Part shown: positions 13,784 through 20,174 of the stretch, in pieces
Position numbering within the stretch: position 1 is the first letter of the stretch
How the letters are laid out: each line of letters opens with the position of its first letter
DNA from: Candidatus Dadabacteria bacterium UBA2774
GTDB taxonomy: Bacteria > Desulfobacterota_D > UBA1144 > Nemesobacterales > UBA2774
Direction: 5' to 3'
DNA: 20,174 nucleotides
NCBI GenBank assembly: GCA_002352485.1
Contig: DEIM01000114.1
Span: 21,689 to 41,862, forward strand
Translations under genes and position numbers: made by a program
The notes under the pieces: generated by a model
Seen by the model: only the letters and a program-made list of their open reading frames with translations
The model's database searches: none
Told to the model about the DNA's origin: nothing

Positions 13784-15505
13784 CTATTTTTTTATCTTGT
13801 AGCCTGCTTTTACGGAGTCCCAGGTGTCTTTCGTAATACCCTTGTCCCTGAGCTTATTCTTCTGCACCCTCTGTGTGCCGGTCTTGGGTAGTGACTTCTC
13901 AAAGCGTATAAACCTCGGGATCATAAATACGGGCATCCTGCGCTCAAGGAATTTCATGAGCTTTACAGGGTCGATCTTCTTACCCTTTTTGGGAACGACC
14001 ACAATCATAAGCTCGTCCTCTGCGTAACGACCGCCTTCGGACTTTACGCCGATCGCGCCCGACTCCTCAACATCGGGGTAGGAACCTACGATCTTCTCAA
14101 CTTCAAAGGAGCTTATGTTCTCTCCCCGTCTTCGGATGTAGTCCTTAACTCTGTCTACAAAATAGATATAGCCTTGTTTGTCCATACGGCCCGCGTCCCC
14201 GGTGTGGAACCAGAAGTTTCTAAAGTCCTGTACTGTCTTCTCTGGCATTTTATAGTACTGATGCAGCATCACGTTGGGGGTCCTCGGGCGGACGATTATC
14301 TCCCCTATGCCGCCTATCGGCACCTCTTCGTCGGTTTCAGGGTCTCCGATCCTTATCTCGTAACCAGGGGCCTCCTTACCGCAGGAGCCGACTCTGAACG
14401 GCTCGCCCGGGCGCATCCACGTGCACTGGCCAATTTCCGTGAGACCGTAGCCCTCCATAAACTTTATATTAAAGCGCTTCATAAAGTCCTCGATTATATC
14501 GTGAGGCGCGGGGGAGCCGAGCACGAGCTTGACCTTGTGCTGTTTCTCCTCAGGCACAGCAGGGGTGTTCCACATAAAGTACGAGACCGTACCTACTATA
14601 TTGAATTTCGTAACCCCGTATTCAACCATCCATTTCCAGAACCTGCTCGCGCTGTATTTCTCTTCGACAACTGCTTTTGCGCCTTTTATTAATGCCGGGT
14701 AAACAGTCATAACCATTGCGTTTGAATGAAAAAGTGGAAGGCATGTGAAGCACACGTCGTCAGGGCCTACGTCCATTATCTCTGCATAGTTCCGGGCGCT
14801 TGAGTAATCGGCTGAACAAGGGCGCACAACCCCCTTTGAGCGGCCTGTTGTACCCGAGGTGTACATGAGCCTCGCAAAGTCCATGAATGTAACTTCGACA
14901 TCAGGCTCAGAGCTCTTCTGGGCACCTATAAATTTTGAGTAAGGTGTCATTTTCTTAAAGTTATAGCCGTGCTTGTCGTATTTCACTCCCCCATCCCTCG
15001 TCCACACAATCACGTGCTCGAGCTTCTTTAGCTTCTTGGCAATCGGGGGCATCCTATCCAGATACTCTTCGGCAATAAATAGCACCTTTGTATCGGAGCT
15101 ATCGATTATATATTCGAGGAAATCCATCACATAGGCCGTGTTTATAGGCACCATCACCGCGCCGCGCTTTAATATTCCGAACCAAGTGATCACATAGTCA
15201 TCAGAATTGGGCATGTATACGGCCACTTTATCGCCCTTCTCGATGCCGAGCTCAATGAGCCCGTTTGCTATTTTGTTTGCTAATTGATTCGTCTGATAAA
15301 AACTAAGCGGCTTCTTAGAGCCAAACTGAAGGAACGGTTTTTTCCCTAGCTTCTTGGCCTGCTCTTTCAGTATCTTGGGCAGAACCCAATTGGTTTTATC
15401 GAGTCCCTTGTACCATTCGACGTCGAACTTGCCGCTCTCTCTCTTGTACGTAATAGGGTGTCTCAGATCCTTTGGCTTTTTACTCTTAGCGGTTTTGGGG
15501 GGCAT
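13784..15505 (-). CDS. acyl-CoA ligase, crotonobetaine/carnitine-CoA ligase (CaiC)-like
   Basis: This is an AMP-forming adenylating enzyme that would activate a carboxylic acid with ATP and join it to CoA; 573 residues. Core motifs in order: YTSGTTGRSKG (215-225), YGLTE (353-357), HTGD (434-437), DRVKDYIRRRGENISSFEVE (451-470) and PKTGTQRVQKNKLR (540-553). In the last motif the position of the usual adenylation lysine appears to be Arg546, with Lys549 three residues later, a variation I recall in CaiC-like branches. The start is ATG 15505 with AGAGG 8 bases upstream. The longer frame to ATG 15574 is rejected because that codon lies upstream of the predicted transcription start. The N-terminus is very basic (KSKKPK). 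Substrate unknown; a carnitine-like or aryl/fatty acid is possible. It follows tatC but has its own promoter. Confidence 0.9.
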   Translation of the reverse strand: MPPKTAKSKKPKDLRHPITYKRESGKFDVEWYKGLDKTNWVLPKILKEQAKKLGKKPFLQFGSKKPLSFYQTNQLANKIANGLIELGIEKGDKVAVYMPNSDDYVITWFGILKRGAVMVPINTAYVMDFLEYIIDSSDTKVLFIAEEYLDRMPPIAKKLKKLEHVIVWTRDGGVKYDKHGYNFKKMTPYSKFIGAQKSSEPDVEVTFMDFARLMYTSGTTGRSKGVVRPCSADYSSARNYAEIMDVGPDDVCFTCLPLFHSNAMVMTVYPALIKGAKAVVEEKYSASRFWKWMVEYGVTKFNIVGTVSYFMWNTPAVPEEKQHKVKLVLGSPAPHDIIEDFMKRFNIKFMEGYGLTEIGQCTWMRPGEPFRVGSCGKEAPGYEIRIGDPETDEEVPIGGIGEIIVRPRTPNVMLHQYYKMPEKTVQDFRNFWFHTGDAGRMDKQGYIYFVDRVKDYIRRRGENISSFEVEKIVGSYPDVEESGAIGVKSEGGRYAEDELMIVVVPKKGKKIDPVKLMKFLERRMPVFMIPRFIRFEKSLPKTGTQRVQKNKLRDKGITKDTWDSVKAGYKIKK

Positions 15506-15577
15506 GACTTTTACCTCTCGAATTAAATTAATAGGCTCGCCGTAAAGCACGACATAGCCTGGTTTCATCAACATGAA

Positions 15578-15606
15578 ACTTTATTTTCAATTAGAGAAAT
15601 TGTCAA
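15578..15606 (-). promoter_or_regulatory. predicted promoter of the acyl-CoA ligase gene
   Basis: Minus-strand TTGACA (15606-15601), 17 bp, TAAAGT (15583-15578). The -35 begins one base after the tatC stop codon. The transcription start near 15571 gives a leader of about 65 bases to ATG 15505 and excludes the ATG at 15574 from the transcript. Confidence 0.6.
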
Positions 15607-15607
15607 C

Positions 15608-16375
15608 TTACGGGAACGGGGTGTCGGCGTCTGCTTCTTCGGGAGCCTCTACTTTTTTCTTACCGAACAGCCAGGCGACCCATATTCCAAGCTCGTAGAA
15701 TACCAGTATGGGAACGAACATCAGCATCATAGATACCGCGTCCGTCGTAGGTGTAAGGATAGCGGCCACTACCGCACTTATGAGAAGAGCGTATTTTCTT
15801 TTCTGCCTCAGCCACTTACTCGTCACAATTCCTACCCTCGCCAATATGAAGATAATAAGCGGGAACTCGAATACAAGACCGAACCCGAATATTAGCGCCA
15901 TGAAAAACGACAGCCCTTCCTTAATTGAGGGAAACGCCTTAACGTAGTCTGAGGAATACTCGTTGAGTAGGAATTTAAATGCCGGCGGTGAGGCGACGTA
16001 ATAGCAAAACGCCGCACCTAGCATAAAAAAGAGCGAGCCAAACAATATGAAAGGTATGACTATCTGTCTTTCCTGTTTATAGAGCGCGGGCGCAACGAAC
16101 CTCCATGCCTGATACAATATGAACGGCACGGCTACAATCAGCGCGGCGAAGAAAGATACTTTCAGATATGTCGTGAACCCCTCTGCGGGCCTAGTGAAAA
16201 TAAGCGAGCTGCCCTCAGGCAGGTTCTCGATAAGGGGCTTCATAAGGAAATCGAAAATCTGCTCAGAGAACGCATACGCCGGTATAAAGAAGATCGCCAC
16301 CGCGAGCACGCTCCAGAGAATACGCTTCCTGAGCTCACTCAGGTGATCGATAAAATTCATCTTTGCTTCGTCCAT
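15608..16375 (-). CDS. tatC: twin-arginine translocase subunit TatC
   Basis: TatC is the receptor core of the Tat pathway, which exports folded proteins across the inner membrane. The 255 residues carry six expected membrane helices. Signature residues are HLSELRKR (11-18) with Glu15 for twin-arginine recognition, FTRPAEGFTTYLKVSFFAA (60-78), VAPALYKQER (94-103) with Glu102, and Glu170 in FEFPLI. All the glutamates important in E. coli TatC are present. The C-terminal tail is acidic and Pro/Ala-rich, as is common. ATG 16375 has no clear ribosome-binding site; ATG 16360 (MNFIDH) is an alternative. No tatA or tatB is visible on either side, so these are encoded elsewhere. Confidence 0.95.
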   Translation of the reverse strand: MDEAKMNFIDHLSELRKRILWSVLAVAIFFIPAYAFSEQIFDFLMKPLIENLPEGSSLIFTRPAEGFTTYLKVSFFAALIVAVPFILYQAWRFVAPALYKQERQIVIPFILFGSLFFMLGAAFCYYVASPPAFKFLLNEYSSDYVKAFPSIKEGLSFFMALIFGFGLVFEFPLIIFILARVGIVTSKWLRQKRKYALLISAVVAAILTPTTDAVSMMLMFVPILVFYELGIWVAWLFGKKKVEAPEEADADTPFP

Positions 16376-16386
16376 GAGTGACCCAA

Positions 16387-16415
16387 ATATTAACTTAACA
16401 CTTTGTAGTTCACAA
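16387..16415 (-). promoter_or_regulatory. weak promoter candidate for tatC
   Basis: Minus-strand TTGTGA (16415-16410), 17 bp, TAATAT (16392-16387). It would give a leader of only about five bases, consistent with the missing ribosome-binding site but equally consistent with chance. Confidence 0.25.
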
Positions 16416-16465
16416 TTTTTAAGCAGTTCCTTTCATGTCACAGACGGTGTTAACGATCCCGCAGT

Positions 16466-16480
16466 CGGTCATAAAGACCG
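16466..16480. repeat. hairpin in the tatC-serA divergent region
   Basis: CGGTC (16466-16470) and GACCG (16476-16480) flank the loop ATAAA. A wider GTTAA...TTAAC pair encloses it. There is no T-run on either side. Apart from this hairpin, the promoters and the serA leader repeat, the 304-base tatC-serA gap shows no gene. Confidence 0.35.
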
Positions 16481-16554
16481 GGTTTAACAGATTATTCCGG
16501 CGCAAGACAAAGTACTCTTAAAGCCTTGGCATCTTTTATTAAATCCGCGCCCGA

Positions 16555-16583
16555 TTGACAACATTTCATAGCTCGCATATATT
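16555..16583 (+). promoter_or_regulatory. strong predicted sigma70 promoter of the serA-hisZ-purA operon
   Basis: TTGACA (16555-16560), 17 bp, TATATT (16578-16583): a perfect -35 and a 5/6 -10 at ideal spacing. The leader would be about 90 bases. A second TTGACA at 16593-16598 has no good -10 partner. Confidence 0.65.
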
Positions 16584-16613
16584 GTTATGCCGTTGACATA
16601 TCCCCTAAACAAT

Positions 16614-16659
16614 TCATAGAGGAAAATTTACAATCCTAATCATAGAGGGAAATTTGCAA
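16614..16659 (+). repeat. imperfect direct repeat, 26-bp period, in the serA leader
   Basis: TCATAGAGGAAAATTTACAA (16614-16633) and TCATAGAGGGAAATTTGCAA (16640-16659) differ at two positions. They lie in the predicted 5' leader just before the GGAGG ribosome-binding site. The phase (26 bases) is not an exact multiple of a helical turn. Confidence 0.65.
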
Positions 16660-16679
16660 AAATACTCTTGGAGGAAAAA

Positions 16680-18266
16680 GTGAAAGTATTAATAACGGAC
16701 GGTCTGGCTAAGGAAGGTTTGAGCATTCTCGAATCTGCTGGCGGACTGGAGATAGACGTAAAAAAGGGTATGCCAAAAGAAGAGCTCCTTGAGATAGTCG
16801 GCAACTACGACGCCCTCATAGTAAGGAGCGCGACAAAAGTAACCTCGGACATAATTGATGCGGCAAAGAACCTTAAAGCCATAGGACGTGCCGGAATCGG
16901 TGTAGACAACGTAGATGTGCAGGCTGCCACCAAAAGAGGCATAGTCGTCATGAACACCCCAGAGGCAAACGCGATCACGACTGCCGAGCACGCAATCACG
17001 CTCATGCTGTCAATTGCCAGGAGAATCCCCCAAGCCCACGCATCGCTTATGTCAGGCAAGTGGGAGAGGAGCAAATTCAAGGGTGTCGAGATATACGGGA
17101 AGACCCTTGGATGTATTGGGCTCGGGAACATCGGAAAGCTCGTGGCCGATAGAGCGATCGGACTTAAGATGAACGTGATAGCCTACGATCCGTACCTTAC
17201 AAAAGAGGCTGCCGAGAAATTAGGTGTCGATCTTGTTAGTCTGGATGAGCTTCTTGAGAGAGCGGATTTTATAACAATTCATACCCCTCTTACCCCAGAC
17301 ACCAAAGACCTTATAAATATAAACACATTCGAAAAAACAAAACCAGGATTAATACTCATTAACTGCGCAAGAGGCGGAGTTGCAAACGAGAAGGACATAA
17401 CCCAGGCCGTGAGCGAAGGCAAGCTTGCAGGAGCCGCATTTGACGTTTACGTAAACGAGCCCCCTGAGGAAGGCAACCCACTCCTTACGCTTGACGAAAA
17501 CGTAGTATTCACACCACATCTCGGAGCTTCTACCGAAGAGGCGCAGACCAAAGTAGGGCTTGCGATTGCAGAGCAGGTAGCTGACTTTTTGGTAAACGAC
17601 GTTGTAAAGAACGCCGTTAACATGCCCTCTGTAAGCCTTGATGTGATTAAAGTAATGAAGCCATATCTAAACCTTGCCGAGCTTCTCGGCAGCCTGCAGG
17701 GCCAGCTATGTAAAGGCGGCGTACAAGAGATACATATTGAGTACGACGGGGAGGTCTCGGAGTTTGATACCAACCCAATTACGGTTGCGGCTCTGAAAGG
17801 CTTCCTCACCCCCATGATGGACACTCCGGTGAGCTTCGTAAACGCCCCTGTTATAGCGGAGGATAAAGGGATAAAGGTAATAGAATCAAAATCATCTAAA
17901 ACAAAAGACTATACGAGTTTAATAACAATAAAGGTAAAGACTGAGGAAGGCGAAAGCAACGTGTCGGGCACTATATTCGGGAAGGAAGAGCCAAGGTTCG
18001 TAAGAGTAAACGACGTATCCATAGACGTCGTACCAAGCGGCTACCTCCTGGTGAGCGAAAACAACGACAAACCGGGGTTTATAGGCGCTATGTGCTCAGT
18101 GCTCGGAGAAAACGGCGTGAATATCGGACGTATGCATTTGGGTAGGGAAGCAATTGGCGGAAGGGCTATAGTATTTACCAACGTCGATTCCCCGGTCTCA
18201 GAGGAAGTCATAGATAAGATAAGACAGCTACCCGACATAATCTCAGTTACACAGGTTAAATGTTAA
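16680..18266 (+). CDS. serA: D-3-phosphoglycerate dehydrogenase
   Basis: SerA oxidises 3-phosphoglycerate to phosphohydroxypyruvate with NAD+, the first step of serine synthesis in the cytosol. The 528 residues have the long-type layout: catalytic and NAD domains, with GLGNIGKLVADRAIGLKMNV (147-166) as the Rossmann loop; catalytic Arg231 (NCARGG), Glu260 (VNEPP) and His280 (PHLGAST); an intervening domain at about 320-450; and a C-terminal ACT domain from about 457 (LVSENNDKPGFIGAMCSVLG), where serine may bind for feedback control. The start is GTG 16680, because GGAGG (16670-16674) lies exactly 5 bases upstream. The in-frame TTG at 16668 overlaps that site and is rejected. The stop overlaps the hisZ start. 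Confidence 0.96.
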   Translation: MKVLITDGLAKEGLSILESAGGLEIDVKKGMPKEELLEIVGNYDALIVRSATKVTSDIIDAAKNLKAIGRAGIGVDNVDVQAATKRGIVVMNTPEANAITTAEHAITLMLSIARRIPQAHASLMSGKWERSKFKGVEIYGKTLGCIGLGNIGKLVADRAIGLKMNVIAYDPYLTKEAAEKLGVDLVSLDELLERADFITIHTPLTPDTKDLININTFEKTKPGLILINCARGGVANEKDITQAVSEGKLAGAAFDVYVNEPPEEGNPLLTLDENVVFTPHLGASTEEAQTKVGLAIAEQVADFLVNDVVKNAVNMPSVSLDVIKVMKPYLNLAELLGSLQGQLCKGGVQEIHIEYDGEVSEFDTNPITVAALKGFLTPMMDTPVSFVNAPVIAEDKGIKVIESKSSKTKDYTSLITIKVKTEEGESNVSGTIFGKEEPRFVRVNDVSIDVVPSGYLLVSENNDKPGFIGAMCSVLGENGVNIGRMHLGREAIGGRAIVFTNVDSPVSEEVIDKIRQLPDIISVTQVKC

Positions 18267-19513
18267 TGACAGACAGACTAAGTTTGCCCCAGGGCGTTAA
18301 AGATTATATTCCCAGAAAAGCAGAAGAGCTCAGGAGAGTCGAGGAAGGACTCCTTGAAGAATTCGCCAGGTGGGGTTATAGAAGAATAATCACCCCGCTA
18401 TTTGAGTATCTTGGCCCTCTATCTGTAGGATTGGGCGATGAGCTCAAGAATAAGATCATAAAGTTCGTCGATCCCTCTACAGGAGAGGTTGTAGCGCTAA
18501 GGCCCGATATCACCCCTCAGGTAGGAAGAATTGTAGCGACACAGCTAAAGGACGGTACTTCGCCCCTTAGACTCTGCTACAACGGCAGAGTGGTGAGGTT
18601 TGAGGAAAAGGGCAGCGGCAAAGAGAGAGAGATATTCCAGGTGGGCTGCGAGCTTGTCGGGTTAAATTCGGCTGAGGCGGACGGAGAGATAATTGCGCTC
18701 GGCATAAAGTCTCTTGGCAAGTCAGGTATAAAAAGACTTGTGCTCGACATCGGGCATACCGGGATATTGAGGAGCCTGCTCGGGCAAACAGGCGAGTCCA
18801 GAAAACATATTGAGGACGCGCTTAAAAAAAAAGATCAGGAAGAATTAGCAAGAGCTATCCGCAAATCCGATGCGTCTAAGAAAGTAAAAGACACCATTAA
18901 AATCCTCCCCGAGCTCTTTGGCGGGAGAGAGGTTTTAGAGCAAGCCAAAAAAATCCCTTCGATCCAAAAATATGTAAAAGAGCTCGAAAAAGTTCTAAGC
19001 GTCGTCGACGATTATAACCTTGACTGTGATGTAAATGTCGACCTCGCGGAGCTTAGAGGGTTTAACTACTATACGGGCGTAACGTTCGAGATATTGTCTC
19101 GCGACATCCAATCTACTTTGATCAGGGGCGGGAGATATGACGAGCTCATGGGTAAGTACGGATATGACTCCCCGGCTACCGGTTTCGCGGTGGATTTGGA
19201 GATGCTCCTTGATTACACAAAAGAGAACCTAGAAGACAATCAAATACACTTTGTCGTAATACCCAAGAAAGCAAGCCTGAGGCGCGAAGCCATACACCTG
19301 GCAGAATGGCTCAGATCAAGCGGCTTCAAAGTGATTTTAGACCTGAATTTAAATCCGGAGCAAAGGGCTCAGAGACTTAAGGAAAATCAAACCTCAAATT
19401 TCTACGGCGTAATCTTACTTGAGACTCCGAGAAAGCTTAAACTGATCGAATCCAAAAGGGGCGCCGGAAAAGAGTTTTCTAACTTGGAAGAACTCCTCAA
19501 AGGTGGTATCTGA
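18260..19513 (+). CDS. hisZ: ATP phosphoribosyltransferase regulatory subunit
   Basis: HisZ is a catalytically idle paralogue of histidyl-tRNA synthetase that activates the short form of HisG at the first step of histidine synthesis. The 417 residues include class II synthetase signatures: ALRPDITPQVGR (79-90), RGFNYYTG (266-273) and GGRYDELMGKYG (290-301). The start of the protein (SLPQGVKDYIPRKAEELRR) is typical of HisZ. The C-terminal stretch from about 330 is a short alpha/beta tail. Neighbourhood (serA, purA, no tRNA context) favours HisZ over HisS. The start is ATG 18260, overlapping serA by 7 bases, or ATG 18266 in the TAATG stop-start overlap; coupling is likely either way. It ends two bases before purA. 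Short HisG is not in the window. Confidence 0.88.
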   Translation: MLMTDRLSLPQGVKDYIPRKAEELRRVEEGLLEEFARWGYRRIITPLFEYLGPLSVGLGDELKNKIIKFVDPSTGEVVALRPDITPQVGRIVATQLKDGTSPLRLCYNGRVVRFEEKGSGKEREIFQVGCELVGLNSAEADGEIIALGIKSLGKSGIKRLVLDIGHTGILRSLLGQTGESRKHIEDALKKKDQEELARAIRKSDASKKVKDTIKILPELFGGREVLEQAKKIPSIQKYVKELEKVLSVVDDYNLDCDVNVDLAELRGFNYYTGVTFEILSRDIQSTLIRGGRYDELMGKYGYDSPATGFAVDLEMLLDYTKENLEDNQIHFVVIPKKASLRREAIHLAEWLRSSGFKVILDLNLNPEQRAQRLKENQTSNFYGVILLETPRKLKLIESKRGAGKEFSNLEELLKGGI

Positions 19514-19515
19514 CA

Positions 19516-20174
19516 ATGCCCAATGTGGTAGTGATCGGCGCGCAGTGGGGAGACGAGGGTAAGGGCAGGATCGTCGACCTGATCTCTGAGAAAGTGGACA
19601 TCATAGCCCGTTACCAGGGCGGAAATAACGCAGGCCACACAATAGTAATCGGGGATGAAAAAGTTGTACTCCACCACCTCCCTTCGGGAATCCTCCGTGA
19701 GGGCAAGGTATCGGTTATAGGAAACGGTGTAGTTATCGACCCTAAAGTGCTGCTCGAGGAAATACGTGACCTCCGCGCCGCAGGGTACAAAGCCGATTGT
19801 GATAATCTTAAGATAAGCGACAGGGCGCATGTTATTATGCCCTACCATAAAGAGATCGATAAGGGGCGGGAAGAGTCAAACGGAAACACCAAGATCGGCA
19901 CGACAGGAAGGGGCATAGGCCCCGTTTATGAAGACAAGGCCGCGAGAAGAGGCATAAAGGTCTCAGACTTAATAGATACGGACGCTTTATCCCAAAGACT
20001 AAAAGATGTTCTCCCGGACAGAAACCTCTATATATCTAAAGTGCTTGGGAAAGAGCCTCTTAATTTCGAGAATATTTTAGAGCAGTACTCAATTTATGGA
20101 AAGGAGCTCATGGAGTTTACCTGCGACGTATCTAAACTCCTTAACGACTCGATAACTGAAGGGAAAAACATACT
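19516..20174 (+). CDS. purA: adenylosuccinate synthetase (partial, runs off the right edge)
   Basis: PurA joins IMP and aspartate using GTP to form adenylosuccinate, the committed step to AMP. About 219 codons are visible, roughly the first half of the protein. Motifs: GAQWGDEGKGR (8-18), the GTP-binding loop with the catalytic Asp13 (the usual final Lys is Arg here); GGNNAGHT with the catalytic His41; PSGIL; GNGVVIDP; and TTGRGIGPVYEDKAARRG, the IMP-binding region. ATG 19516 begins two bases after the hisZ stop, with AGGTGG 9 bases upstream inside hisZ, so it is the third gene of the serA operon. The frame is open to the edge. Confidence 0.96.
   Translation, partial: MPNVVVIGAQWGDEGKGRIVDLISEKVDIIARYQGGNNAGHTIVIGDEKVVLHHLPSGILREGKVSVIGNGVVIDPKVLLEEIRDLRAAGYKADCDNLKISDRAHVIMPYHKEIDKGREESNGNTKIGTTGRGIGPVYEDKAARRGIKVSDLIDTDALSQRLKDVLPDRNLYISKVLGKEPLNFENILEQYSIYGKELMEFTCDVSKLLNDSITEGKNI

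Noticed and set aside
14174..14692. 172-codon plus-strand frame inside the acyl-CoA ligase
   Set aside because: Antisense to conserved adenylation motifs; no family resemblance.
16668..16679. TTG start for serA four codons upstream
   Set aside because: That TTG overlaps the GGAGG ribosome-binding site, which is ideally placed for GTG 16680.
19402..19848. 148-codon minus-strand frame across hisZ/purA
   Set aside because: Antisense to the conserved PurA N-terminus and HisZ C-terminus; composition is that of a shadow frame.
1..20174. CRISPR array, insertion sequence, prophage, tRNA/rRNA, riboswitch or defence system
   Set aside because: No regularly spaced repeats, transposase or phage genes, cloverleaf or rRNA sequence, or recognisable aptamer seen on either strand. 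The genes are mostly housekeeping.

Overview
The window is an ordinary-looking stretch of chromosome from a Gram-negative bacterium. Four things point that way: a lipobox-bearing lipoprotein lipase with Gly at +2, TatC, several Sec signal peptides, and clear sigma70-type promoters. The F1Fo ATP synthase cluster has two b-type subunits (b' and b) and lacks the a and c genes. HisZ sits next to PurA. Both arrangements recall deltaproteobacterial-type lineages (Desulfobacterota and related phyla), but this placement is inference without any search.

Layout. Positions 1-451 hold the 3' end of rplS (ribosomal protein L19), whose conserved core is followed by a tail of about 122 mostly acidic residues. 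Converging on it from the minus strand is an ECHDC3-like crotonase (576-1373) that lacks both usual catalytic glutamates. From 8802 down to 1583, all on the minus strand, lies an operon of a CPA2 cation/proton antiporter followed by atpF', atpF, atpH, atpA, atpG, atpD and atpC. A strong promoter (TTGACA, 16-17 bp, TTAAAT/TAAATA) precedes the antiporter. The epsilon subunit is only 86 residues and lacks the C-terminal helical hairpin.

Upstream, also on the minus strand, are a DUF1152 protein (9004-9978) and an LCAT-like lipoprotein acyltransferase/lipase (10139-11557). Divergent from the lipase is a ZIP-like membrane protein (11729-12454) with altered metal-site residues. It converges on a two-gene minus-strand unit: an exported protein of unknown function and a glycine-zipper protein. 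Then come two tandem REP-like hairpins (about 13700-13773), a CaiC-like acyl-CoA ligase (13784-15505) with its own promoter, and tatC (15608-16375).

A divergent region of 304 bases separates tatC from a plus-strand biosynthetic operon, serA-hisZ-purA. Its genes overlap or nearly touch, and purA runs off the right edge. The serA leader carries a canonical promoter and a 26-bp-period direct repeat.

I see no phage, insertion sequence, CRISPR array, tRNA or rRNA, and no convincing novel defence or biosynthetic system. The most interesting points are local: the L19 tail, the truncated epsilon subunit, the antiporter at the head of the ATP synthase operon, the ZIP-like and crotonase-like proteins with missing key residues, and the REP-like pair. 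Intergenic stretches are covered below; only the tatC-serA gap exceeds 300 bases.
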